Shown here one piece after another: positions 55,350 through 64,000 of a stretch of 64,000 bases of DNA. Each line of letters opens with the position of its first letter. Within the stretch, counting starts at the first letter, position 1. The position numbers were made by a program, and so were the translations under genes. Origin of the DNA: Pyxidicoccus sp. MSG2 (lineage in GTDB: Bacteria; Myxococcota; Myxococcia; Myxococcales; Myxococcaceae); assembly GCF_026626705.1 (NCBI RefSeq), contig NZ_JAPNKC010000001.1:5394001-5458000 (forward strand), in the 5' to 3' direction. The notes below the pieces were generated by a model. It saw only the letters and a program-made list of their open reading frames with translations, ran no database searches and was not told where the DNA came from.

Positions 55350-56702
55350 ATGGAATGGAGGGGAATGCGGAGAGGGGGCGGACATATCGCGAGCGTGCTG
55401 CCGTGGCTGCTCGTCCTGTGCGCGGCGGCAGTGGCCTGCGCCCCGACGAGCGGCTGGAGCGTGCCCCCGCCGGAGTGTGAAGGCGCGGACAGTGCCTCGC
55501 TCGTCAGGGGCTTCGAGGCGCGAAGTGACGGCGCTCCAGACCCCTTCACGTACGTCGAGGAGGACGGGCTGCCGGTCCTCCACCTCTTCATGTCGTCCTC
55601 GCTGCCGGATGACGACGGTTACCGCCCGGCGCGGCTCGTCCATCACGGGCGCTGCTACCTCGCGGAGACGCGCTACCGTGGGGAAACCTCGCTGGGCTTC
55701 CCCAAGCGCAGCCTGACGGTGGAGCTCGACGAGGGGCAGACCTTCGATGAGCCCGAGCACGCCGGTGGCTTCATGGGCCGCCGCAAGCTGGTGCTCACCA
55801 GCCCGTTCAATGACAACTCATACCTCCGCGCCCGGCTCGCGTTCGAGGTGTGGAACCGCATGTCCCCGGACCACCTCCAGCTGAAGGCCTACAGCGCGGT
55901 CGTCTACGTGAATGGCGAGTACCAGGGCCTCTACACGGTGATGGACCACGTGGACCGCGACTACCTCTCTGATTGGGGACTGGACTCGAGCGGGGACCTC
56001 TTCAAGGCCGTGGACGGGGACGCGAACTTCTCGCGCCTGGACGCCATGGGCCTGCCCAAGGTGAAGCTGCGCCAGGGCTACGAGAAGAAGGTGGGCGAGC
56101 CGGAGGACGGGGACGAAGCGTTCCGCACCATCGACGCGCTCACCGCCTTCGTGGCGGACGCCAGTCCGGAGCAGTTCGCCGCCGAGCGGGGCGGGTGGAT
56201 GAACGTGCGCGACTACGAGGACTGGTGGATTCTGTCCAACCTCGCGTACACGAAGGACTCGGTGGCGAAGAACGCCTACCACTTCCGGGCGCGCGGGCCG
56301 GGGACGCGCTTCCGCTTCATCCCCTGGGATTTGGACGCCAGCTTCGGGCAGGACTGGAACACGCTGCGCCTGAATGCGGAGGACCTGTACCCCTTCACGC
56401 GGGAGAACCTCGTCTTCGCGCGCATGCTGGAGGACCCGGCCATCACCGGCCCCCTGCGCGAGCGCTACCGCGAGCTGCTCCAGGGGCTGCTGCACCGGGA
56501 CGTGGTGCTCGGGCTCATCGACGGGTACGCGCGCGAATTGGGCCCGGCGGCGCTCAAGGACGAGGCGCGCTGGGGCGCGCAGTACAAGGACTTCCCCCGC
56601 TGGCGCGGACGCACGGACCTGAACGACTTCGCCGGAGAGGTGGCGTACCTGCGCGCCTGGGTGGACATGCGCTGGCGGGCCTTGGAGGAGTCGCTTCGCT
56701 GA
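55350..56702 (+). CDS. CotH kinase family lipoprotein
   Basis: 450 aa (ATG 55350; 55365 is also possible). A signal with lipobox AVAC is followed by the CotH kinase fold: FGFPKRS-like block GETSLGFPKRSLTVEL, VYVNGEYQGLYTVMDHVDRD, NAYHFRARG and PWDLDASFG. CotH proteins are atypical kinases of spore coats and of cell-surface proteins; here it probably acts in the envelope. Confidence 0.83.
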   Translation: MEWRGMRRGGGHIASVLPWLLVLCAAAVACAPTSGWSVPPPECEGADSASLVRGFEARSDGAPDPFTYVEEDGLPVLHLFMSSSLPDDDGYRPARLVHHGRCYLAETRYRGETSLGFPKRSLTVELDEGQTFDEPEHAGGFMGRRKLVLTSPFNDNSYLRARLAFEVWNRMSPDHLQLKAYSAVVYVNGEYQGLYTVMDHVDRDYLSDWGLDSSGDLFKAVDGDANFSRLDAMGLPKVKLRQGYEKKVGEPEDGDEAFRTIDALTAFVADASPEQFAAERGGWMNVRDYEDWWILSNLAYTKDSVAKNAYHFRARGPGTRFRFIPWDLDASFGQDWNTLRLNAEDLYPFTRENLVFARMLEDPAITGPLRERYRELLQGLLHRDVVLGLIDGYARELGPAALKDEARWGAQYKDFPRWRGRTDLNDFAGEVAYLRAWVDMRWRALEESLR

Positions 56703-56759
56703 AGCGCGGGGTGCGCGTTGTGCGGCGCGGACTCGAGGGCCCCGTTATGAGGCGCACCC

Positions 56760-57431
56760 ATGATTGACCTCTACACGTGGACGACGCCGAACGGTTACAA
56801 GGTCTCGATAGCGCTGGAGGAACTGGGCCTGCCCTACACGGTGCACGGGGTGGACCTCGGCAAGGGTGTGCAGAAGCAGCCGGAGTTCCTGCGCATCAAC
56901 CCCAACGGGCGCATCCCCGCCATCGTCGACCGGGCCGAGGGTGACTTCGCCGTGTTCGAGTCGGGCGCCATCCTCCTGTACCTCGCGGAGAAGACGGGCC
57001 GGCTGATGCCCACGGATGCGAAGGGCCGCTCTCGCGTCATCCAGTGGCTGATGTTCCAGATGGGCGGCGTGGGCCCCATGCAGGGACAGGCCAACGTCTT
57101 CTTCCGCTACTTTCCGGAGAAGCTCCAGCCCGCCATCGACCGCTACCAGAACGAGACGCGGCGGCTGTACACGGTGCTCGACACGCGGCTGAAGGAGAGC
57201 GAGTACCTCGCGGGCGACTACAGCATCGCGGACATCGCGACGTGGCCGTGGGTGCGCGTCCACGACTGGGCCGGAGTGTCCGTGGACGGGCTGCCCCACC
57301 TGCAACGGTGGCTGAAGGCGATTGCGGAACGCCCCGCCGTGAAGCGCGGAGTCGACGTTCCCTTCCCCCTGAACAAGGACACGACCGACGAGGAGCGCGC
57401 GAAGTCGGTGCAGTCGATACTGCAGCGGTAG
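56760..57431 (+). CDS. Glutathione S-transferase, YfcG/YghU type
   Basis: 223 aa. The N-terminal thioredoxin fold has TPNGYKVSIALEELGLPY and NPNGRIPAIVD, FESGAILLYL; the C-terminal helical domain has QWLMFQMGGVGPMQGQ and YSIADIATWPWV. These match glutathione-dependent disulfide-bond oxidoreductases. Cytosolic thiol redox enzyme. Confidence 0.92.
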   Translation: MIDLYTWTTPNGYKVSIALEELGLPYTVHGVDLGKGVQKQPEFLRINPNGRIPAIVDRAEGDFAVFESGAILLYLAEKTGRLMPTDAKGRSRVIQWLMFQMGGVGPMQGQANVFFRYFPEKLQPAIDRYQNETRRLYTVLDTRLKESEYLAGDYSIADIATWPWVRVHDWAGVSVDGLPHLQRWLKAIAERPAVKRGVDVPFPLNKDTTDEERAKSVQSILQR

Positions 57432-57456
57432 CACGCACTGACCGGTATGCGTCGGA

Positions 57457-57495
57457 CACGTGGGGCGATGGACCGTTTCGCCATCGCCCCGTGTC
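57457..57495. terminator. Hairpin between GST and PhoD-like genes
   Basis: GGGGCGATGG (57463-57472) pairs with CCATCGCCCC (57482-57491), extended by ACACG/CGTGT with one bulge; no T-run. Confidence 0.5.
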
Positions 57496-57510
57496 TAGGA
57501 TTCACGACGC

Positions 57511-59067
57511 ATGTCCCACCCTCCCCTGCCCCAGCCGCGCTTCGGTGCCCCGTGTTTCCCATGCGCCGTGGCTCCTGGCGCGGTGGGTCCGGACTCGGTG
57601 CGGCTGTGGTTGCGCTCGGATGTCCCAGGTCCGCATCGGCTGGAGGTCTGGCCGCTCGACGGTGAAGGCCCTCGCCACTCCGTGTCCTGGCACTTCGCGG
57701 CGGACGCGGATGCGGACGGCACGGGCACCCTCCTCTACCCCAGCGACTTCCCCGGTGAACCACCGCTCTCGCCGCTGCGGCGCCATGGCTTCCGCATCAC
57801 CCGCGAACAGGATGGCGTCCTCGTCGGCGAGGGCCGCTTCGAGACACTGCCCGCGCGTCCCGAAGACACTCCCGCCTCCTTCACCTTCGGCCTGCTGAGC
57901 TGCCACCAGCCCTTCGCTGACTCCGGCGAAGCGCGGCCCCTCTCCGTGGCCATGCTGGAGGCCACTCGCAACACCTTGGCGGCACACGACGCGCGCTTCC
58001 TGCTGATGGGCGGCGACCAGGTCTACGTGGACGAGCCTTCGTCGCTGTCCCTCTTCTCACCCGCGTACTTCCGCGACGTGGCACCAGCGGGACGGACACG
58101 GCTGCTGGACTGCTCGGCCGAAGAGGTGCGGCGCCTGTACCAGCTCCGCTATCGCCAGTTCAGGGACGTGCCCGGCTGGCGCGCCCTGCAGGCGGAGTAC
58201 GCCTCGTGGCCCATGCTCGATGACCACGAGGTGGTGAACAACTGGGGCGCCGAGCCCGAGCACTCGGACCCCGAGTGGCAGCGGCTCCACCACGGTGCTC
58301 GCGCGGCGTACCACGACTACCAGAGCTCTCGCGTGCTCGGCCGTGGTGGGCCTCCCGCTTCCTTCGACTTCAGCTTCGACTACGGCAACACCGGCTTCTA
58401 CGCCATGGACCTGCGCAGCCAGCGCCGGGGTGGAGAGCACCCTCGCGTGTATTCGCCCGAGCAGCTCGCGCGCCTGTCCTCGTGGTTGGACACGCACCGC
58501 GACAGCCGCGTGGTGTTCCTCATGTTGAGCGTGCCCATGGTGTACGTGCCGTCATGGGCGTCGGCGGTCATTTCTCTGCTGCGCAGCCACCGGGGCGACG
58601 CGCGGGACCGCTGGACGCATCCATGGAACCTTCCGGACCGGGACAGACTGTTGGCACTGCTGCTCGCGCACCAGCGCTGCTGTCCGGGACAACGCGTGGT
58701 GCTGCTCAGCGGCGATGTGCACCTGGGCTGCGCGTTCGCCATCGACTGGCTCGGTGACGGCGCGGGCTCGCTGTACCAGTTCACCTCCAGCGCGGTGACG
58801 CACGTGACTCGCGGGTTCTCCGCGTGGGCGGCCGGGTACCTGCCTCGCGCGGAGCTGCTGCTGAAGCTGGAGGACGGACCCGCCGCCCGACTGGTGCGGC
58901 TGGATGGCGTGGGCGGCGCGGACCGGAACCCCTACAACGCCCTGAACGTGGGCGTGGTGGAGGTGAATGACCGGGGCACTCACTCCACCGTGCGCTTCAA
59001 GCTGATGGGGCAGGACGCTCGCCACCCGGACCAGCCCGTCACGGTGTTCGACTCGGGAGAGCTGTGA
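57511..59067 (+). CDS. PhoD-like metallophosphatase family protein
   Basis: 518 aa, no signal peptide. Motifs: LLSCHQPF, MGGDQVYVDEP, PMLDDHEVVNNWGAEP, FYAMDLRSQR and SGDVHLGCAFA. It is the second PhoD-like protein of the window and shares the cytoplasmic, N-terminally extended form with the one at 1956-3617. Probably a phosphodiesterase or phosphatase of unknown substrate. Confidence 0.87.
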   Translation: MSHPPLPQPRFGAPCFPCAVAPGAVGPDSVRLWLRSDVPGPHRLEVWPLDGEGPRHSVSWHFAADADADGTGTLLYPSDFPGEPPLSPLRRHGFRITREQDGVLVGEGRFETLPARPEDTPASFTFGLLSCHQPFADSGEARPLSVAMLEATRNTLAAHDARFLLMGGDQVYVDEPSSLSLFSPAYFRDVAPAGRTRLLDCSAEEVRRLYQLRYRQFRDVPGWRALQAEYASWPMLDDHEVVNNWGAEPEHSDPEWQRLHHGARAAYHDYQSSRVLGRGGPPASFDFSFDYGNTGFYAMDLRSQRRGGEHPRVYSPEQLARLSSWLDTHRDSRVVFLMLSVPMVYVPSWASAVISLLRSHRGDARDRWTHPWNLPDRDRLLALLLAHQRCCPGQRVVLLSGDVHLGCAFAIDWLGDGAGSLYQFTSSAVTHVTRGFSAWAAGYLPRAELLLKLEDGPAARLVRLDGVGGADRNPYNALNVGVVEVNDRGTHSTVRFKLMGQDARHPDQPVTVFDSGEL

Positions 59068-59088
59068 CGCCCTGCCCTGCCCTGCTCG

Positions 59089-59886
59089 TCACTTCCCCGG
59101 CAGCGTGGTGAGGAACGCATCGAGCGCGGCGTTGAACTCCTCGGGCTTGTCCATCATCAGCCAGTGGCTCACGCCGGTGAACACCGTGTGCGGAATGCGC
59201 GGGTAGAGCAGGTGATAGGAATTGGGCTGGATGAAGGCATCCACCACGAGCGTCTGGACGGGGCCCTTGTAGCGCTCGAAGACCCGGTCCGAGTTGTACG
59301 TGAGGATGCTCTTCAGCGCGCCGTAGACGACTTCGCGCGGCGTGGCGCGCAGCCAGCGCATCACCGCCTCGTGCGTGTGCGGCTTCGCGTTCTTCAGGAT
59401 GGGCGCGAACCAGCCGTCCATGAAGTCGCGGTACTTCTCCGGGCGAAAGCCGTCCTGGAACCAGGCGACCTGCTCGGGCGGCAGCGGCGGCATGGTGCCC
59501 GCCGTGTCCACGAGGACGAGCCCGGCGAGTCGCTCGGGCCAGCGGATGGCGTACTCGCCCGCGACGGCGCCGCCGAAGCTGTGCCCCACGAGCACGAAGC
59601 GCTCCAGGCCCAGTGCGTTCGCCACCGCATTCACGTCCTCCGCCATGTCCGGGGCGCCGTAGCGGCCTTGCGGGTCGAGGTCCGATTCGCCCATGCCGCG
59701 CAGGTCGAAGGACACGGAGCGCGTCGTGAGATGTGCCTGCTGCGCGGCCCACTGCTCGCGGCGGCCGGCGTTGCTGTTGACGAAGAGGGCGGGGAGCCCG
59801 CCCGCACCGGAGTCGGTGACGGCGAGCCGGCCCGCGGGGCCCTGGATGGTGCGGGAGGTGGATGCCATGGCCGGGGACGATGCCAT
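59089..59886 (-). CDS. Alpha/beta hydrolase
   Basis: 265 aa from the ATG at 59886, with GAGGAG directly upstream; the frame reaches 60066. Typical fold: FVNSNAGRREQW, DLRGMGESD, nucleophile elbow GHSFGG and the late His in FTGVSHWLMMD. No signal peptide, so cytosolic. Substrate unknown. Confidence 0.87.
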   Translation of the reverse strand: MASSPAMASTSRTIQGPAGRLAVTDSGAGGLPALFVNSNAGRREQWAAQQAHLTTRSVSFDLRGMGESDLDPQGRYGAPDMAEDVNAVANALGLERFVLVGHSFGGAVAGEYAIRWPERLAGLVLVDTAGTMPPLPPEQVAWFQDGFRPEKYRDFMDGWFAPILKNAKPHTHEAVMRWLRATPREVVYGALKSILTYNSDRVFERYKGPVQTLVVDAFIQPNSYHLLYPRIPHTVFTGVSHWLMMDKPEEFNAALDAFLTTLPGK

Positions 59887-60777
59887 GACTCCTCGCACCG
59901 TGAGCGGACGGTGTTGCTCGCGATGGCCGGCGTGTCGGGTTTCCGGAAGGCACGAGGGCCTCGCGGGAGCGGTGCGGGACCGTGCTGTTCGGAAATGTCG
60001 GGACATTTCGCGCCGCAAGCCCCCGACCTTGGCGAACAGGTCCTCACCGGGGAGCACCCGACCCACGGGGCAGGAAGGAGCTTCTCTCTCCAGGAACAGC
60101 CCGGCTGTCCGGCCCCCCCACCGGGCACCGGCCCCCCGCCAGCCGGCATGTCAGACCCCTCGGCTATTCATATCCCCGTCGCGCACACGGAGGCGTCGGA
60201 CCCTTGAGGCCCGAGCTCGCGTCCATCCTTGCGCCCTCACCGCACGGACTGGTCCGCCTTCCGTGTCGCGCGACACCAGACTCTCGCCGCGCGGGCCGGG
60301 GATGCCTCGCGTGGAGACGGCGCACGTCTTTTCCGGTCCTTGGGGGGACTCCGGAGCGGGCGCCAGCGCGGGCGGACCCTCGGGGCCGCACTGACGGCAG
60401 GTGTGTCGCCCACCGGGGGAGGGTGACGCCACATCCGTCCCGCGAAACATTTCAAGACGCCGTCCAGGCCGGGGGGCCGAAGCCAGCAGGTCTGGCTCGG
60501 CCTTCCGGAGGGTGGCCGGTGCGCGCGAGGCAGGCAGGCCTCAACCCCTCCCACTGCCTGCCTCGTGCGCTCCCGTAAAATCTCACCGGAGAGGGAAGGG
60601 CGGGGCGCTCGTCCCGTCGGACGCCCCGCGGAGGCGGGCCTTTGCTTGCCAAGGGCTCGCGCCGGAGACATACGGAGGCGCGAAAGGTCGCGGTGCTCGG
60701 AGCCAGGGTGCCCGGGTGCCAGGACGGATGCCGGGGCGCTGTCAGGTGCCGGTGTCCCTCGGCGACCCTCGTGAGCG
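59887..60777. other. Long gap before mnmG
   Basis: No believable gene is seen in 891 bases. A large hairpin at 60521-60570 has 17-bp arms with one mismatch (core GAGGCAGGCAG) and a 16-base loop, and a GGGGCG/CGCCCC pair lies near 60606-60631. It could hold the mnmG promoter, a structured leader or an unrecognised RNA. Confidence 0.35.
60521..60570. repeat. Large inverted repeat upstream of mnmG
   Basis: Arms 60521-60537 and 60554-60570 match in 16 of 17 positions around a 16-base loop. No T-run follows on the plus strand. Confidence 0.55.
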
Positions 60778-62625
60778 ATGGGACTCCGATACGACGTCAT
60801 CGTGGTGGGCCTGGGCCATGCGGGCTGTGAGGCGGCGCTCGCCTGCGCGCGGATGGGACTGGCCACGCTGGGCCTCACCCTCAAGAAGGACCGCGCGGCG
60901 GTGATGAGCTGCAACCCCGCCGTGGGTGGCACCGCCAAGGGCCACTTGGTGCGCGAGTTGGACGCGCTGGGTGGGGAGATGGGCCGCGCCGCGGACCAGG
61001 CCGGCACGCACTTCAAGACGCTCAACGCCTCCAAGGGCCCGGCCGTGCAGGCCACGCGCGTGCTGTGCGACCGCGAGGCGTACTCGGCGGGGATGCGGGC
61101 CGTCCTCTTCTCGCAGCCGAACCTCACGGTGCGCGAGGGCGAGGTGTCCGCCATCGTCGCCGAGGGCGGCCGGGTGGCGGGCGTGGTGCTGGGAGACGGC
61201 ACGCAGGTGGAGGCCCCGGCGGTGCTGCTCACCACCGGCACCTTCCTGCAGGCGCTGATGCACGTGGGCGAGAAGAAGGAGGTCGGCGGGCGCCTGGGTG
61301 ACGACGCCGCGCGCGGCCTGTCCGACTCGCTGCGCGCGCTGGGCTTCACGCTGGGCCGCTTCAAGACGGGCACGCCGGCGCGGCTGGCGCGCGCGAGCAT
61401 CGACTGGGACGCGGTGGAACCGCAGCCCGGGGACTTCCCGCCGCGCCCGTTCTCCTGGCGTACGAAGGGGGAAGTCTCAACGGGCGCGCCGTTTCCGAGG
61501 CAGCCCGACGTCGTCTGCGGAATCACCGCGACGACGCTGGAGACGCACCAGGTGCTGCGCGACAACCTGCACCGCTCGCCGCTGTACCAGGGGGAGATTG
61601 TCGGCCGGGGCCCGCGCTACTGCCCGTCGCTGGAGGACAAGGTGGTGCGCTTCGCCGCGCGCGAGCGTCACCAGGTCTTCCTGGAGCCGGAGGGCCCCAC
61701 GTCGCCGCTGGTGTACCCCGCGGGCCTGTCCACCAGCCTGCCGGCGGACGTGCAGCTCACCTTCCTGCGCACCATTCCGGGGCTGGAGCAGGTGGAGGTG
61801 GTCCGCTACGGCTACGCGGTGGAGTACGACTACGCGCCGCCCACGCAGCTCAAGTCCACGCTGGAGACGAAGGCCGTGGCGGGCCTGTACTTCGCGGGGC
61901 AGCTCAACGGCACCTCGGGCTACGAGGAGGCCGCCTTCCAGGGGCTGTGGGCCGGCATCAACGCGGCCCTCGCGGTGAAGGGAGAGCCGCCGCTGCTGCC
62001 CGGGCGCGACGAGGCGCACGGCGCGGTGCTGGTGGACGACCTGGTGACGAAGGGCGTGGACGAGCCGTTCCGCATGTTCACCAGCCGCTCGGAGCACCGG
62101 CTGAAGCTGCGCGAGGGCAACGCGGACCTGCGGCTCGCTCGTCATGGGCACCGCGTGGGGCTGCTCCCCCGCGAGGCGCTGGAGCGAGCCGATGCGCGAG
62201 CGCGCGCGGTGGCGGACGAGGTGGCGCGGCTGAAGCGCTCGGGCCTGGCGGCGCGGCTGAAGCGGCCGGAGGTGACGTACGCGCAACTGGGGGAGGGGAG
62301 GGCGGAGTGGCCCGTGCTGCCGGAGGACGTCGCCGGGGAGGTGGAGGTGGAGGTGAAGTACGAGGGCTACATCGCCCAGGCGGCGAGGGCGGCGGCGCGC
62401 GAGGCGGAGTCGACGGACCGGTGGCGGATTCCGGAGGGCTTCGCCTTCCGCGAGGTGCGCGGGTTGAGCTTGGAGGCGGTGGAGAAGCTCACGGCGCACC
62501 GGCCTGGAACGGTGGGGCAGGCGCGGCGGATTCCGGGGGTGACGCCGGCCGCGGTGTCGCTGCTGTTGGTGGCGCTGAAGCGGGGCAGCGGGGCGGCGGA
62601 TGGCTGTGGACAGCCGGTGGAGTGA
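60778..62625 (+). CDS. mnmG: tRNA uridine-5-carboxymethylaminomethyl modification enzyme MnmG
   Basis: 615 aa. FAD-binding N-terminus VIVVGLGHAGCEAALACARMG; conserved SCNPAVGGTAKGHLVRELDALGGEMG; substrate part PRYCPSLEDKVVRF; GYEEAAFQGLWAGINAA; C-terminal helical domain that contacts MnmE. With MnmE it modifies U34 in tRNAs. The TGTGGACAG near its stop begins a series of DnaA-box-like sites. Confidence 0.97.
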   Translation: MGLRYDVIVVGLGHAGCEAALACARMGLATLGLTLKKDRAAVMSCNPAVGGTAKGHLVRELDALGGEMGRAADQAGTHFKTLNASKGPAVQATRVLCDREAYSAGMRAVLFSQPNLTVREGEVSAIVAEGGRVAGVVLGDGTQVEAPAVLLTTGTFLQALMHVGEKKEVGGRLGDDAARGLSDSLRALGFTLGRFKTGTPARLARASIDWDAVEPQPGDFPPRPFSWRTKGEVSTGAPFPRQPDVVCGITATTLETHQVLRDNLHRSPLYQGEIVGRGPRYCPSLEDKVVRFAARERHQVFLEPEGPTSPLVYPAGLSTSLPADVQLTFLRTIPGLEQVEVVRYGYAVEYDYAPPTQLKSTLETKAVAGLYFAGQLNGTSGYEEAAFQGLWAGINAALAVKGEPPLLPGRDEAHGAVLVDDLVTKGVDEPFRMFTSRSEHRLKLREGNADLRLARHGHRVGLLPREALERADARARAVADEVARLKRSGLAARLKRPEVTYAQLGEGRAEWPVLPEDVAGEVEVEVKYEGYIAQAARAAAREAESTDRWRIPEGFAFREVRGLSLEAVEKLTAHRPGTVGQARRIPGVTPAAVSLLLVALKRGSGAADGCGQPVE

Positions 62626-62733
62626 TCAGGAACCGGGCTGTGGATAACGTGTGGGAAACTTTGAGGGCCTTCGCCACCTGAGTGATTCCGGGAGGTTGTG
62701 GGCCTGTTTGCTGTGGAGGCGTTGTGGATAACG
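62605..62733. promoter_or_regulatory. DnaA-box cluster between mnmG and rsmG
   Basis: Two perfect TGTGGATAA boxes (62639-62647 and 62725-62733) and four further TGTGG-starting 9-mers at 62605, 62650, 62697 and 62712 stand in the same direction within 129 bases. The last perfect box overlaps the rsmG start codon. It may be an origin part or a DnaA-controlled regulator of rsmG. Confidence 0.65.
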
Positions 62734-63377
62734 CGCGGTTCGTAGATCTGCTGGCATCCGGGAGCCGGGCGCTGGGCGTGGTGGTGCCGGAGGGCGTGGG
62801 GCCCCAGCTGCAGCGGCTGATGGCCGAGCTGCTGAAGTGGAACGCGAAGGTGAACCTCACGGCGATTACCGCGCCGGAGGAGGTGCTGGAGAAGCACTTC
62901 CTGGACTCGTTGGCGGTGTTGCCGGAGGTGACGGGCGCGGCGACGTTGCTCGATCTGGGCGCGGGCGCGGGCTTCCCGGGGCTGCCGCTGAAGCTGGCGC
63001 TGCCGGCGCTGGGCGTGACGCTGGTGGACGCGGTGGGGAAGAAGGTGGCGTTCATCAAGGCGGCGGCGGCGAGCCTCGGGTTGCAGGGCGTGCGCGGGCT
63101 GCATGCGCGAGCGGAGGGCAAGCCGGAGGCGGAGGGGATTCCGCGCGCGGAGCTGCTGATTGCGCGCGCGTTCATGGACCTGCCGGACTGGCTCGCACTG
63201 GCGCCGGGGTACGTGGCGCCGGGCGGGCGCGTGGTGGCGATGCTCGGCAAGGCGCAATCGGACGCGGAGCTGGCGGCGCGCGCGGCGGAGCGGCAGTTGC
63301 GCGTCGTGTCCGCGCGGGCGTACCGGCTGCCGTTCTCCGGAGCGGAGCGGCAGGTCGCCGTGTTCGCGAAGGAGTAG
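62724..63377 (+). CDS. rsmG: 16S rRNA (guanine-N7) methyltransferase RsmG
   Basis: 217 aa from the GTG at 62724, with GGAGG four bases before it; the frame is open from 62682. The Rossmann core has KWNAKVNLTAITAPEEVLEKHFLDSL, LLDLGAGAGFPGLPLKL and VDAVGKKVAFIK. It methylates G527 of 16S rRNA. The parAB genes that often follow are not within the window. Confidence 0.94.
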   Translation: MDNARFVDLLASGSRALGVVVPEGVGPQLQRLMAELLKWNAKVNLTAITAPEEVLEKHFLDSLAVLPEVTGAATLLDLGAGAGFPGLPLKLALPALGVTLVDAVGKKVAFIKAAAASLGLQGVRGLHARAEGKPEAEGIPRAELLIARAFMDLPDWLALAPGYVAPGGRVVAMLGKAQSDAELAARAAERQLRVVSARAYRLPFSGAERQVAVFAKE

Positions 63378-63385
63378 GGCAGGGC

Positions 63386-63672
63386 GCGGTGCCCGTCGTG
63401 GAAGGAACGTTCCTTCCGGTGCCCACGCTGGAGCGGGGGAGGGCGGTGCCGGCGTGGAAGGCGCGTTCCTTCCGGTGCCCACGCCGGAGCGGGGGAGGGC
63501 GGTGCCGGCGTGGAAGGAACGTTCCTTCCGGTGCCCACGCTGGAGCAGGGCAGGGCGGCGCCCGTCGCGGAATGAGCGTTCCTTCCAGTGCCCACGCTGG
63601 AGCAGGGCAGGGTGGTGTCGGCGTGGAAGGAGCGTTCCTTCCGGTGCCTACGCTGGAGCAGGGCAGGGCGGT
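63386..63672. repeat. Tandem array of five 56-57-bp palindromic units
   Basis: Each unit has a palindromic core, at best GGAAGGAACGTTCCTTCC (63400-63417, 63512-63529), with variants at 63456, 63569 and 63625. Between cores a shared GC-rich segment (GTGCCCACGCTGGAGC and a G-rich run) is kept. Spacing is 56, 56, 57 and 56. It follows rsmG and codes for nothing. The core recurs at 13003-13020. Confidence 0.85.
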
Positions 63673-63782
63673 CGCCAACCGGGAACCCTGCCCCGAGGCT
63701 CGCGGATGCCCGCTTCGTGGAACAAACCCGGGCCCTTGCATGACGGCGAAGACCCGGGCCGCTTCCCCACGCGGTGTGCCGC

Positions 63783-64000
63783 TCAGTGCCGGCGCGTTCC
63801 CTCGGGATGCTCGGTCCACGCCTCGTTGCCCTCGCGAGGTGTGACGAACAGGAGGTGGACCTCGGGCGTGTGCAGCCGCGCCGAGTGGGCCACGCCTCTC
63901 GGTATCAGTAACGCGTCTCCCGCACCGAGGTCATGCGCCTGGTCCGGTTCGCTCGCCGGCCGGAGCGTCATCGTCATGTGCCCGGAGACGAGCACGAGCA
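63783..64000 (-). CDS. Cupin domain protein, 5' part cut by window edge
   Basis: The minus-strand frame is open to the right edge; 72 residues of the C-terminal part are seen. The small beta-barrel cupin pattern is HMTMTLRP ... LGAGDALLIPRGVAHSARLH ... VHLLFVTP, with PRGVAH as second cupin motif. The cupin fold binds a metal or small ligand; function unknown. Confidence 0.8.
   Translation of the reverse strand, partial: LVLVSGHMTMTLRPASEPDQAHDLGAGDALLIPRGVAHSARLHTPEVHLLFVTPREGNEAWTEHPEGTRRH

Noticed and set aside
55938..55955. parS-like CCACGTGG palindrome
   Set aside because: A single copy inside the CotH coding region that follows codon sequence for DHVD; no cluster.
60370..60450. Possible riboswitch in the mnmG leader
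   Set aside because: No known aptamer core could be matched by eye; only generic GC stems are seen.
60237..61565. 442-residue minus-strand frame over the mnmG start
   Set aside because: Ser/Arg/Pro-rich antisense shadow of mnmG.
63386..63672. CRISPR array interpretation
   Set aside because: The segments between palindromes are also repeated, and no cas gene is present.

Overview
The window is high-GC DNA from a myxobacterium, most likely a member of the Myxococcaceae (Myxococcus, Corallococcus or Pyxidicoccus type). This is inferred from codon use, many lipoproteins and hypothetical genes of myxobacterial style, a DUF2381 gene beside a Ser/Thr kinase gene, and the replication-origin gene set dnaA, rpmH-rnpA-yidD-yidC-jag-mnmE and mnmG-rsmG. 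No tRNA, rRNA or CRISPR array was seen.

Layout. 0-7 kb: a cut FG-GAP lipoprotein, an alpha/beta hydrolase, a PhoD-like phosphatase and a coupled pair of M16 zinc-peptidase genes, one active and one lacking the zinc motif. 7.2-12.7 kb: a translationally coupled JetA-JetB-JetC (MksF-MksE-MksB) SMC operon with no JetD/MksG nuclease gene. 12.9-13.1 kb: a 142-bp element with nested inverted repeats. 13.2-23 kb: membrane and envelope proteins, an AraC/GyrI regulator, a CPA2 antiporter, a secretin-type STN domain protein, a DUF2267 protein and a large membrane-anchored HEAT-repeat protein. 23.1-24.5 kb: dnaA on the minus strand.

25.4-39.9 kb is an accessory island between dnaA and the rpmH operon. 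It holds two unknown coupled genes, an XRE/ImmA-IrrE metallopeptidase with a partner gene, an extra XRE regulator, a zinc-ribbon membrane protein, a DUF2381-kinase pair, a DprA-like gene followed by a HAD-phosphoribosyltransferase-zinc-finger gene (resembling the ShosTA/PsyrTA anti-phage toxin-antitoxin type), several small basic or zinc proteins, one well-supported candidate small RNA, one weaker one, and an IS4-like transposase.

40-45 kb is the ribosomal protein L34, RNase P protein, membrane insertase, RNA-binding and tRNA-modification operon. 45-60 kb is a mosaic of housekeeping enzymes: Uma2 nuclease, cysteine dioxygenase, SppA, metallophosphoesterase, a fused M16 peptidase, CotH, a glutathione transferase, a second PhoD-like phosphatase and a second hydrolase. 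It also has a coiled-coil protein built from near-identical 14-residue repeats. 60.8-63.4 kb carries mnmG and rsmG. Their short gap holds two perfect DnaA boxes and further TGTGG pentamers, the best origin-like signal in the window. A tandem array of 56-bp palindromic units follows, then a cut cupin gene.
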